Shown piece after piece: positions 1 to 13,700 of a stretch of DNA of 64,000 bases (its first letter is position 1; every line of letters begins with the position of its first letter). Origin of the DNA: Linyphia triangularis (lineage: Eukaryota > Arthropoda > Arachnida > Araneae > Linyphiidae); contig OZ021722.1 in NCBI GenBank assembly GCA_963978545.1, positions 9,887,401-9,951,400 on the forward strand. Direction: 5' to 3'. A program made the translations under genes and the position numbers. The notes beneath the pieces were generated by a model, which was given only the letters and a program-made list of their open reading frames with translations, searched no databases and was not told the origin of the DNA.

Positions 1-1704
1 AAAACTTGATATGTACATATTAATTAAAACTCCATTAAAATAGTCAACTGAAAAATCAAGTTTAAAACAAAAAAATGCCTTGCACTCCCCCAAAAAATAA
101 TCCTGCCGGAGCCCATGAGGTCAATTGCTAATCAATAAAAATACTGATAAACAATAACTGTTAATAAGACAAAGTCATTGCAATACAGTAATAATTTTTA
201 ATAAAATATAAATAAGAACAAACCCCCACTAATAATGCGATGGGGAAACCATTCCTTAGTATCTTTAGTTTCCGAGTTATACATGAGCAACAAATATAGA
301 ACCCTGTAAAATAAATGCACATTAAGAGTAAGTAAATAATTCGCTTATTCACACACTAGAAAGCCAAAATAATACAAATAATCATGAAGTGGATGCTGAA
401 GTTAAATGTTTTTTTTATCAAAAATCAAGTTAGAACATTCTTCCTAACTGGAGACATAATAGATATCTTAGTACAAAAAGAGTTGACGTAAATCACTTCT
501 AGAAGTAGTTATAGAATAAGTGATACAACATAATTCTCATTTTAGATTTTGTTGGTTGTATAGGACACTATCAGGCAGGAATTTATAGCAGGAACATCAC
601 TAGTTCAAAATCTGAACAACTAAGAGTAGTGTTATGTGTTAAAGAGATAATATCATTGGGGAGGTTTTTTAAGAGGCAACTTTGGTCCTCTTAAGAGGAG
701 AAAATATGAAAAACCCACCAATTGACAAAACAACCGAATCGATGCTATTTGTAATATTTACATCTGTGCCTATTAATTTTTAAAAAGTACTACTAGATTA
801 TATTTCACCATTTCTATTTTTTAAAATTTATTTATGTTTTATAGTTTTACTAAATTATATTTAGAATAGATGAGATTTTAAAATTGTTTTATAGCCAATT
901 CATGATGAATTCCAAAACATTTTACAGATCTGTTGGAAATACTGTTTACGTGATATTGAAATGAAAGAGGACAAATTGTTCTATTTTTTACTCCACATAA
1001 ATACAGACTTACTCTTAAAAATATGAAATACCGCTTTTAGATAGTGAATTTAAAGTAAATTATTTGAAAATCAAAGTAAAATGTAGTTGGATAATGTTTT
1101 GTTAACATTTGACCAGTGGAAAATAGTTTATACACTATAAACATTCCATTCAGAGTTACGGGTGGAATAAGTTCCCAAAATCCAATATCATGAAATATTG
1201 TATAAGAAAACTAGTGGTAATAAAAAAATACTTTTTATTTTTCTATTTGTATTAGGAAACTTTAAATGCTCCTTCTTGAAATGCACGAACAGCTTACAGT
1301 CATAAAATTTTACAGTTGTTGTTTACAATTTTAGCGCATGCTATATTCCGATGTCGGTTACAGTCATAAAGTTTTTAAATGTAATTTTAATGGCTAAGTT
1401 AAACATTTTTAAATAATTAGCGAAAAAAAAAATATAAATAATACTGTTAAAAAATTCTTGCAAAATACTATCAAATTAAAAAAAAAAATGAAACCTGATG
1501 TTTTGGAATTCAGCTTCTGATTTGAGTACATGGTCAAAATAATCACCACTTCATCATCCTGTTTTGGGTGTGTTCGTCATTTCGAGCGCAACATGTTTGA
1601 TTCGATGCAAAATACCGAGATGTGTCCGTGTTTTCTGTTTTGAATGTTTACCTTTGAAAAAATATGAATTTTAGACGATTCTAGATCAAATTTTTAGTGT
1701 AATC
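1..1704. other. Region upstream of the Nrx-IV start codon
   Basis: AT-rich sequence with no convincing exon, RNA gene or intact mobile element. It must hold part of the 5' UTR and possibly the promoter of the downstream gene, but I see no TATA or initiator arrangement I would defend. A non-coding first exon farther upstream cannot be excluded. Confidence 0.5.
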
Positions 1705-1774
1705 ATGAAAGAAATAAACTCTTATTTGTTACTTTTTATATTTCTGTCCATTTTTAGGTATTTAAAGGCAGAAG
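1705..1774 (+). CDS. Nrx-IV: Nrx-IV exon 1: start codon and signal peptide
   Basis: Begins ATG AAA GAA and encodes a short polar start, a hydrophobic core ([10 protein letters not shown]) and a KAE end, as expected of a secretory signal. Ends at GTACGT donor with one base over (phase 1). No in-frame upstream ATG adds a better signal. Confidence 0.88.
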
Positions 1775-4700
1775 GTACGTAACTATTTCCAGATTGATAT
1801 AAGTTACTTTAACGTCTTAACTACATAATAAGTGACACTAATGAAATGTTCGTTTATTCATAATAATGTATCAAGTGGCTTCATTTCCATTGAGTGACGC
1901 TCAATCAAATTGAACACCGCATTTTTGAACTTTACTGTTCATTTTATTAAATGCCGCACCCCCTTTACCAATCGGAAATTGTTAGTCCACATTCCTTGGC
2001 ACTTGGTGTCACTATTGCACTGTAATAAAGTAACGTAGGAATTCATTACCGTTTAAAATAATTGAATTGTCTTTGTTTTCTGAAGGGGGAAACTTGCAAA
2101 TTATTTGTTTATAGTGTTGTTGAGAACTAAATTATTAAAAATATATTTTTAAGATATAAGAAATAGACTTGCTTGAAAAAAGGGGGAAAATATCGTGTTG
2201 ATTTGGGTTGTCTGTTCCATGAAAATCGTGTTATTTTATTGGCTTCTAGACCGCGAGGTTGCGGGTTCGAGTCCCGTGTTCGGCATGGGTGTTTGTAAAT
2301 GTATGTTGGTTTGTTAAATGACGAAATGTTTCGGCGCATTATAGCCCTCGTGTTGCTGACGGCGCCAGATAATCTGAATACAACCAACCAACCGTGTTAT
2401 TTTATCTTATTTTTCCTCTAACAGTAAATTTAGCAACTTGGTTACCTTAATGCTTTGTTTACACTTTGACACAGAACCTTTGAGATAGTTCTATCACATT
2501 AGTTTAATTTTAAAATTAAAATCTACATTTATTCAATATATTTTGGGGTTAGAATGCGTTATACGTTCTTACTTTTTTTTTTACGAGATGGCGCTAAGTA
2601 TGGTAACCCGGTACCTGTATGGTTTCTTTACAACTTGGCATCCATTTTGGAAAACATATAGTTCAACAAGGTTCCCACGGTCATTAAAAGTGCTTAATAT
2701 TTTTGAACTTGTTTTCAAGGCCTTGAAAGTGCTTGAAAATGCTTTGAGGTGCTTAAAAGTCCTTGAAAATACTTAGAGGTCCTTAAAAGTTCTTAATTTT
2801 TGCAGATGTTGTGTGGCCAGCTGCAAAATTTATAAAAATACAACTCGGACTTGCTATCCCTGCGTGACTGTCACGTATTTGCACCGTATCGAAATTTTCC
2901 GACATATTTGTATTACGCATCCACCAATTCGTAACTTTTTTGGCAGAATATACTTTATTAAAAATTTATTGACATGATGCCTGAAAACAAATTTTCAAAG
3001 GTCCTTAAAAACATTGATTAGGTCCTTAAAAGTCATTGATTTTCATTCTGTGATTTGAGTGGGAACCCTGTTCAATTAAGTAGTAGTGTCAATTCAACTT
3101 GGCAGCATTTTGCAAAGTCGGGGGGCGTATAATGCATTTTAATCTATTTTGTTACATGCAATAGTTTGTGACCTGTAGTATTGTTTATTTCTATATTATT
3201 TTTGTTGCATCCCTTAAGAATCTCACCGAAGTGTTTTACAGTGTAGTTACAACATCATCAGCATTTTTACAACAATTTTTAGATACAGATTCACTAAAGG
3301 TGCCTTACAATGTGTAATTACTTATTATGGAGCAAAAAAATACAGGTTAAAATCACTATAAAACTTATAGTGGGTGAAAAATTAAGGTTCACAATACAGT
3401 ATCAAGTATCTAGTTAAATTTTAGCTTCCTATTTCCTCCCAACTTTAGGTCCATTTCTCACAACTACCTACATGTCTCGTATCAGGATTCCCACGGTCAT
3501 TGAAAGTCATTAAAAGTGCTTAATATTTTTGAACTTGTTTTCAAGGCCTTGAAAATGCGTAGAGATGCTTAAAAGTCCTTGAAAATGCTTAGAAGTCCTT
3601 AATTTTTGCAGATGTTGTGTGGCCAACTGCAAAATTTATAAAAATATAACTCAGACTTGTTATCCCCGCTTGATTGCCACTTATCTGCACCATATCGGAA
3701 TTTTCCGACATATTTGTATTACGCATCCACCAACTTGTAACTTTTTGGTAGAATATACTTAATTAAAAATTTATTTGTAGATATGATGCTTGAAAACAAA
3801 TTTTTAAAGGTCCTTAAAAACATTAATTAGGTCCTTAAAAGTCATTGATTTTCATTCTGTGATTAGAGTGGGAACCCTGTGTAGTTTTAAATTTGGTCAG
3901 ATGACAAATCGTTTTACTGAAAATCATTGTCAAACAATTGTATGTTTATACTTATCAACATTGAAAAGAATTTTGTGATGTTTGGTTTTTAGGTACTCTT
4001 CCATTAGTCAGGTACCAGTTGGCGCAATTGTCGCCAAGCCTAAATATTTAAATGATGCGTAAATGTATCACCAAACCTAAATGTTTACGGTTTGTTATAG
4101 AGTTGCTATAGGAACTCTATAATGGTTTGTTATGGGAATCCTATATGATTCAAAGGTTGTTAATTTTAATGAGTTATCGCTGCAATTTGGTGTTTTTTAT
4201 CGGGTACACATCTTACAGAAGAATACCGAAGTTGTGTTTTTAAGTTTATGATTTTTTTTTAATATTAAATTTAATCCAATTCAACTGATCATTTTAATCC
4301 TGTTGCATAAAGTATTTTACCAATTAAGTTGCACCTTTTAATTATTATTTTTTATTTTGTGTTAATATTATTTAACAAAGTACAAGTGAAGTTTTAATTT
4401 TTCTCTAGATGAATGTAATAAACCTCTTCTTGAAAATGCCAAAATATATGCTTCAACAGCTATGTCTAATGACCGTGGGCCAGAAAAAGCACGGCTAGAC
4501 GGTAAGTCTTTACCTCAAGTTTTAGACAATTCTTCTAATTATTTGGTTAATATCTACTAGTTATATGTTTATTTACAGGGGTCTCTCTAGGTTTCTTTTT
4601 ACAAGGTCCTATTTTTTAGAAAATTAATTTAATTTTGTGGGGGAAAATATAATTTTATGAATAATTTCCAATTTTACATATTTTTGTGAAACTTGCATGA

Positions 4701-7700
4701 AATAATTAAAACAATTTTAAATTTTTTAATATTGAGTAGTTATATTTACAATGATATGCTTCTACTCCTAGAAAATTTATATATCCTAATTATAGGTGCA
4801 CATTTTTGGCATGGTATTTTTGTGAAAGGTCCATTTGTTGGATATGGAATTTTGTGAAGGGTCAGTAAACGGACCCAAATTTTCTTCTGCATAGACTCCT
4901 GAATAATATGTAATGAAATTCAATGAGATAGTTTTTTAGCCCTCACTAATTGAAACAATATCAAAAGTAGTCATTAAAGAGTTGGGCAACTTTCTCTGCC
5001 TTGCCATATCTTGAGGCTATTTGATATTTCATCAAAGTTGTTTCTATCAGAATGAAAGGTGTTAAATATTCTCTTGTCATTTTTAAGTGTTTTTATTGTG
5101 ATTTATTATTATATTCTTTCTTTTATTGAATATTCTAATATTTAAAAAGTCTGACATTAAAGGTTCAGTTACATTAAGTACAGGGTCAAATAGAATGACC
5201 CGATTCTAAATTGTTATATTTATGGAACAGCTAAGATTTTGTGAATGAAAGTGATGATCCTGAACTGAACACGGCATGGCATAAAATTTAGGGAAATTGT
5301 CACTAGTTGACTCTCCATAAATTTGTGAAAGACAGAGAAGTCGCCATAAACGCAGTTTGTTGAAAAGATGATAGTGTCAATTCTTTTTGATACATCCTGT
5401 ATTTATTTTCTTCGTTTGGACGGTTGTACAAGGGTCGCATTTGTCCTTAAATCCCTAAATTGTACTTAAACTTTTTGATAATTCCTTAAAAAAAATTAAA
5501 ACACTCGAAAATTCCTAGATTTTTCTCGAATATTCTCAAAAAAAAAACTTAATATTCCACCAGATGAGAAAAGTGGATTTAATTAAATTTGTATGTTTGG
5601 TCAAAATAGTATAAGTGTTTAATTTTATATGTTATTTTGTTAAAAAGTTGTTTGTCGTTCAGTTTTTTGAAAATTGGCAGTTTTTGCTGCATTGAAACAA
5701 GCTTTGGAAAGAATGCCTATGTTAGGAAACCATGTCAAGTTCCAAAAAACTATTCCTAAATATTTTTTATTTATCCTTAAAATTTTTGGAAATAAACAAT
5801 TCCTGCATTTTTCAAAAATAAGTGAAATTAGTTTATATTTAAGAAGAATTTCTTCCTGATTCCAAATATTTAAACAAAAGTTATTTAATAAAATTATTTA
5901 TTTAAATATTAAGAAAAGGAAATGCCCCAAAACCGAACCAAAATCAGTCCTATCAAAACACTCAACAAAATCTGTGACGTCAAAGCTTCCTTCTATTTCT
6001 ATGGTTATTGTGAGGTTTCTACTACACAATAACCATAGGCGTTGGTATATCATTGCCATATCCCATACAGGTTGGCGTGATTTGCAAGAAACTTGCAAAA
6101 CTGGTTTCCCCTGCTGCATTTCAAGCCAAGATATTTGGGAAGCCTTGACGTCACATTCAATGTGAGCCGAATGAATCGTTTTCTCGCCAACGTGCGACAG
6201 GGGAACTTTAATTGCAAATTTAAAAAAAGAAAAAGCGTATTGAGCCGAAATTTTTCTGTTTATGGCCTTTTCAAAACATTTTTAATTGAATAAAAAAAAA
6301 ATTTAAAAATGCAGGAATTGTCCATTATTCCTAAAATGTTCCTGAAGTTTTTTGAATTTTCCTTAAAAAAATTTCTTAAATTTTTTTAAAAAACTCATTC
6401 TGCCACCTGGTGTTATGGCTTAAAATGTTTATGTTCTCTTACATAAGGACATGAAAATGCTTTAATTAAACCTCTTTTTTTTTTTTTTTAATTTATATAA
6501 TATAGGGTTATCAAAAAGAATGAATCGTATCTTTTCTACAGACAGATGTTTCATGGCAATATCTCTGTTTTTCACATGTGATGAGCCATCTAATTTTTAG
6601 GCCGTGCTCGAAGTCGTTTAAAACTTTAACAACTCTTTAAAACTTTGGACTGCGACTAGTCCAGTGACATAACTTTTATTCATGCGATCTTCATCATTCC
6701 TAAAATGTAACGATTTATAATAGAGTAATTATTTTTCATTCACATGTATAATAAATTTTTGAGCATCTGTATTAAATGGACACAATCAAGTACATTTAAT
6801 TGTATGTTGGACATCGGTATGTATGTCACCTATTTTACTTCGAATTGTACGTTATTTTACTGTCCTTCACGGTTCAGGCAGATACTTGTAGGTGTTTGTT
6901 CAATCTGTAGTTTGGCAAAATGTGTAATTATACTACTGCTGTTACAGAAGAGTCTTTTATTGTAGGGAATGCCTGTGTAAAAGCCATTATTAAGCTAAAG
7001 TTTTACAAGAAAGATAAAATATAAGCTAATTTTTTTGGAATTCAGATGCATTACTTTGTATTCTATTTGCGAAGAATTTTCATTTAGTTTTAAATTCCGT
7101 TTTCTATTGATATAATTTTTCATCGTCTTTAAATTGTTATCATTAATTAAATTTTTAATCCGGATGACCTATTATGCATTTATTTCTTTGTCTTGGAGTG
7201 TTATTTAAAATTTATATGATTGATTCCAAGATTTATAATTGTTTTTTTCTCCCTTTCCTACTGTTTTTTTAGGCAACGGAGCATGGACAGCTAAATCCTC
7301 CGATTTTAGTCAATATCTTATTATTGATTTGCGCCACAAGCGCAATATTACAGCAATAGCCACCCAAGGCCGTCCTTTTACATCTGAATTCGTTCAGGAA
7401 TATCGAATCGAATATGGAAATAAGGCTCTGGACTATTCAGAATATAAAGATCGCGAGGGTCACCCAAGGGTAGGCTCCATATTGAAAAATAGCTTTTTTT
7501 TTGTTGTTGAGTGGGCAAAGATAGTATTCTCTTACTTTCTCTGGTGATGGTTTCTACATTTTCTGATTTTTCCTCTTGGATATGATAATCTTTGCTTTTC
7601 CTGTTCGTATTAAAATTTCCTGATAAAGTTTATCTACTTAGGCTTGTGTCTTTATGCAACTCTCTTTCTCAACTATGTACAGAATTCTTTGCTTACTCTT

Positions 7701-10700
7701 TTTCTTTTTGCTGTAAATCACAGTTTCCAGTGTTTTCTATTTGCAAGGATAAAAATGTACCTAAGTGTAATTGTTACGAAGGCAGTGCTTTCTTTTTATT
7801 GAAATTGGCTTCATGGTTGAATTTTCTACTATTAATTTTCTTTGGTATTCTCTTTTTTTTCTATCGCAAAAAAAAAAGTTTTTCTTTGTGGTGCGGATCT
7901 TTCACACTCTCTTTTCTTTGGGATACTTTATTATTCTATTACAAATTTTAATGTATTAATTATTTTAGTACCATAGCAGTTTTTTTAATTATTATTATAA
8001 AATAACAAATTTAGTGGCTCTTGCAAGAATTCTATTATATTACTTGAAAATGGCCTAATTTTAGGTCATATAAACATGCAATAAAAACCAATAGATTATT
8101 ATTGTAGTTTTTACAAGGTTAGTGTAAGAATGGATAAGTGACTATGAACTGTCTATTTTCTGAAAACAGACTGTTATGGGGTATGTTTGCAATATACTTT
8201 ATTATTGAAAATTTCATTTTAATCATTATCAGAGGGGCCACAGAACTTTTAAATCAGGGAATAGTCAGGAAGCTTTCAGACTCTGAAAAAAATCGGGGAA
8301 ATGTCAGGGAATTTATTTTTAATTCTACAAAATCAGGGAAATATTCTAATTTTTTTTTTAAGGTACCTTACCCCTCCCATCCATATTTTGGCGCCATTTA
8401 CCTGAAGGATTGTGGTGGTAATCATTAGAAGTTTAATGTTACGGATTAATTTAAACTTTTCATTACCACAAAAATTGTTTTTAAAAAAAATAGGCATATC
8501 TCTTTAGCATACATTTTCTATTGGATCAGGGTGTGAAATTTTAAAAAAAGTCTGTTGTAAAATCAGGGAATTTTTTAGAAATCTGTCAGGAAATTTTCTG
8601 GGAACTTTTTTCTCTGAATTTTGTGGCCACCATGGTAATTGATTTTATTTTGAGTGAAATTGCAAAAAATAATTTATATTTCCAACATATCTATTACAAA
8701 TGATTTATTTGTGCTGGTTTTTATGACTAAAACTGCTTCTGACTTGGTTTATTGCTTGTAATAACACCTTTCAGATTGAAAGTAATTTTGTGTCAAATAC
8801 AATTGTTTTGAAATTTATTTTTGATTATATTATGTACAAATGGTGTTTTATTTTTAAAAATTTTTCGAATGTTGCAGATATCTCAATGAATGACTAACTT
8901 TTGTTGTTTAACTTTTTGTTTAAGATTTGATTTATTCTTCGTAGGTCTGAGCTCTTGGACTGCAGGTTATAATGATTATTATCAATATTTAACTCTTAAT
9001 TTACGTAGTAGAAAAATTATCCATCTAATAGCTACACAAGGACATATATACACAAATGAATTTGTAGATGAATATTGTATCCAATATAGCCACGATGGAG
9101 ATGCATGGCAAAGTTATACTTCCATTGAAGGAGAAACAGAGGTTGATAATAGTATATTTAATCGAATTTCTTATTATTTCATTTTTTATTTGGATTCATT
9201 AGGCATGGTTTGTAGAAATTAATGTAAAGCATGTTTTGTATCTAGTTTTTATTAGTATTCATAGAAAACATCCAGTACATTTGTAGATTTTTTCAAAAAC
9301 AGAGTAGCCACAGAACCTGGAAATCGGGGAAATGTCAGGGAGCTTTCTGATTCTGGAAAAAATCGGGGAAATGTCAAGGAATTTTTTTAAATGCCACGAA
9401 AATCAAGGAAATTTTCTAATTGTGGAAGGTACATCTCCCTGTTCATTCGTATTTTGGCACCATTTACCTAGAGAATTGTGGTGGTAATCGTTTGAAGTTT
9501 CCTGTTGCAAAATAATTTAAACTTTTCATAACCACCAAAACTACTTTTAAAAAATAAATGAGCGTATTGTCTCTTTAGCAAGCCTGTTCTATCTGATCAA
9601 TGTTTCTACAAGTTGGGGAAATTTTAGGAAATCTGTCAGGGAAATCAGGGAGCTTTTTTTCCTGAATTTTATAGCCCCCTTGTAAAAAGAAATCAACTGT
9701 CTCAAAGCTTTCTTCGAAATAATTTATATTAAATTGACATGTCATTTGCTTTTAATAAAAATAATTGAGGTTTTCTCCATAAAAAAAAAAAAAAAAAATT
9801 TAACTGTTAATGTCCTTTTACTGCACTATGCCGATGCACTCAAAATTTTGACAGTTGCGGTCTATTTGTAACTGGTAATAAACATTTGTTAAGAAGCAAC
9901 TACTTATTAATAAGTATTATCAACACACTGATTTACTTCTCAATCCTTGTTTTGTCTTGCATTGCATGATTTGCTTTTGTATTTTGGAATTATAATATCG
10001 AATCATAAAAGTATACTATAATTTTTACTTTTGCCATCAATAATTTGATATAATTATGATTACTATGTACTCTTTTCTTTAGCCTACGTTGAATTTTATA
10101 ACTGATATTCAGCTTTGTTTTATTTGAATTTTCTGCAATTCTTTGATGAAATCTTTTTTGTTGATTTATAAGTTTCCAAATGAGAAAGAGTTAAATAGTA
10201 TATATATTTAAACAATTTGATGCTTTTTAAATTATATTTTATGTGTTACTTTTTTTTTTATCTTTATGTTTGTTGTAAAAGTATTTTTGCAGTTTTTCCA
10301 TTACATAATCTTTAATTCATGTGGAAATTACTTATGAATTTTCACTACCTTTTCTGTTTTAGCTTTTTACAGGTAATGTTGATGGAGATACAATTAAGTT
10401 TAATAAGTTTGCCATACCAATTATCGCACAGTGGATCAGGATTAATCCAACAAGATGGCGAGATAGAATATCAATGCGTGTTGAACTTTATGGATGTGAT
10501 TATGGTAAGATATATATATATTTACAAATAAGCAAACACATTTTTTAACTCTTATTTTACTGTTTACAATACAAATACTTTTTTTGTTGAATAATGCAGA
10601 TCTGCAATAAAAAAACTGCATAGGATATTTTTACTGTTTTTTATAGATTTCTACTCTCTAAAACAGGAAAAATACTAAAAAAATTCCATCACTTCACTTT

Positions 10701-13700
10701 TTTTTTTTTTTTTTAAATACTTGTTTTTACAATACCATGGCATTGAACTTAAAGTGAGTTCAATAACTTGATGTTAAAAAATTAAGCCTTTCGAAAGATG
10801 CTGCCGAACTGCTACGGTCAAGACTAAAAAATTAAAACCTAGCGTCACCCAGAACCTCATTTCGAGAAACGCTATCAACGAAGATGGGACGTTAATATGC
10901 TAGCTGACTGTTGTCGGATGCATAAGAGGGAGACAAAAGATGGAAAGCGGAAAAAAGCAAAGAAAAATTAAAGAGAAAAAGAAAAGTTTTCATAGGCATA
11001 AAGAATTATAAGAAATATTTAGTTCAATGTCATAAAATGGTGTGTTTTTCATTAGTGTTTTGCTTTTTTTCATGCAAACACCCTGTATTTTTCGAAAAAT
11101 CTGTATGTTATGGCGGAAAATGGAGATCATTTTTGCATTCAGTGAACTTGAAAACATAATATTTAGCAAAAACATCTCGTGCAATCAAAAAAAAAAAAAA
11201 AAAAAAAATTGTAATGTATAAGTTTTGTGTGTAATACATTTAAATTGATGCATGTTTTATTTTGCCTTTCAGTGAGTGAAAATGTTAATTTTGATGGCAA
11301 GAGTTACTTCACAAAAGAGTTGTTTTATGGCATATCCAGCGAATATGAAAATGTGCGCTTCAGGTTCAGAACTAATGAGGCTGACGGCGTTATTTTATAC
11401 AGCCGAGGCAGTCAAGGAGATTTCTTTGCCTTACAATTAATTCACAATAAACTTCTTCTGAATATTGATCTGGGTATGCAAATTATGTTTTTATTACTTG
11501 TTCTATTGTTTGTAAACCTCTTGCAAATTTGCTTATTTTTTTCAAGGCCCTGGAAAATCCCTAAAATTTTCTTGGGACTCCTAGAAAATTGAATTTTTAG
11601 AATTTTACTTCTGGAAATTTGTATTTGAATCGTCTTTTTATAATGAGAATCAGTAATCTGTTTCTTTAACAGGGTTCCCACAGTCATTAAAAGTTCTTAA
11701 TATTTTGTGACTGGTTTTCCAGGCCTTAAAAGTACTTGAAAATGCTTGGAGGTCCTTAAAAAGTCCTTACTTTTTGTCACTTATCTGCACCGTACCTAAA
11801 TTTGTTGGTATATATGTAATGCATCAACTTGTACATTGTTTGGTTCGTATTTACTGATTGATAGAGTGAAAATTGAATGGTTTTAGTTACACACTATACT
11901 CCGAGACGAACATGTTAGATTAGTGTTTTGTGACCATTTTTTTTTACCATCATCAAAGTTTTTATACAGGGTTCCCACGGTCATTGAAAGTCATTAAAAG
12001 TGCTTGATATTTTTTAACCTGTTTTCAAGGCCTTGAAAGTACTTGAAAATGCTTAGATTTTTGTGTATGTTGACCAACTTCAAAATTTACAAAAATGCAA
12101 CTCAGACTTGCTATCCCCGCGTGTCCGCCACTTATCCTCATTATATCGGAATTTTCTGACATATTTGTATTGCACATGCGCAAACTTGTAACTGTTTTGG
12201 TAGAATATACTTTATAATTTTTTTTTATACAGGCATGATGCCTGAAAACAAATTTTTAAGGTCCTTAAAATCCTTGATTAGGTCCTTAAAAGTCATTGAT
12301 TTTCATTCTGTGATTTGAGTGGGAACCCTGGTATATAATGTAAATTGTGCATCAAAGATTTTAATGTTAATGCTCTGGGTAAAGCAGCTTTAAAGTCATG
12401 CATTGAAGACCTGATGCATGAAACAAAAAAATTGAAGATCTTTAAAAAGTGTTATTTAGGTCTTGAAAAGTCATTGATTTCTAATCTATAATTGCAGTGG
12501 GAACTCTGTTTATTGTGTTAACTTCTTTCCTCTTAATTGTGGACATTTTAAATGAAAGTTGATGGAATTTCTATGCTTGCAAGATGGATTTTTTGTCTTT
12601 ACCTAATTAAAAAATTCAAGCTGTGTTTGTACTGAGAAAATTGAAGGGCTTCAGCAATGAACAATCCAAATCCGTTTTTCTCAGAAAAGCTTATGCAGAG
12701 TTTCCAAGTGTCAGGGCTTGTATCAGGGTTAAGGTAAATGGCCGTTTAAAATCTCATGTACCATGATATTTATTTGCCAGGGGACGACGCATGGTTAAAC
12801 TATCTGCTATTAACTTGCAAATGGTGGGGGGGGGGGGGATTGTCAATGGGGTCAATTTAAAAAAAAAATTGACTCTGATTGTTCTTTACCGTTGCCCTTC
12901 AATTATAATCAATATTCCCTATATAACAATATTTTGAAGCTCAACAAGGATAAATTATAAGTAAAGAAACGTCTTCTGTTTAAAATTTAAACGTTCCTAG
13001 TTTTCTCCTGAAAAATTCCTAAATTTTTTTCTCCAAGATGGTAAAAAAACCTCAATTTAAAAAGAAAATGGACTCTGATCGTTCTTTGCTGTGGCCCTTC
13101 AACTATAATCAATATTCCCAATATAGCAATATTTTGAAGCTCAACAAGGATAAATTATAAGTAAAGAAACGTCTCCTGTGTAAAATTAAAACGTTCCTAG
13201 TTTTCTCCTGAAAAATTCCTAAATTTTTTTTCTCCAAAATGTTTCTGAAAAGGAAATTAATATACAGAATTCTGTCAACTTTCAATAATTTAAACTCTTT
13301 TATCTTATAGGTGGTGAAGGAATCGTTACCAGCATATCTGTTGGTAGTTTGCTGGACGATAATATGTGGCATGATGTGTACATCTCTCGCAAAAGTAGAG
13401 ATATTACATTCTCCGTAGACAGAGTAGTTCTTCCAGCTAAAATTCGAGGAGATTTCTCAAAATTGGATATAAAACGAGAAGTAAGTTTTCTTCTAAGACT
13501 GTTATAATCTAAGTAAATTGGTGGTCTAAGTTATTTGGTTGGATTTTATGCATAATATTATATGGAAAGAGTTTTTCCTTTTGCAAAGACTTGTCACAAT
13601 AACAACTTTAGAAATAAATTTTCATTAACCATTCACATACTCTTATATCATTTCTTCCCATCAGATCTAGTTACTAGTGACATCGTCATGCATGAATTCC

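Noticed and set aside
10770..10960. GC-richer patch in intron 5, considered as an exon
   Set aside because: Stops in all frames and no usable splice pair; the flanking Nrx-IV exons already join in frame.
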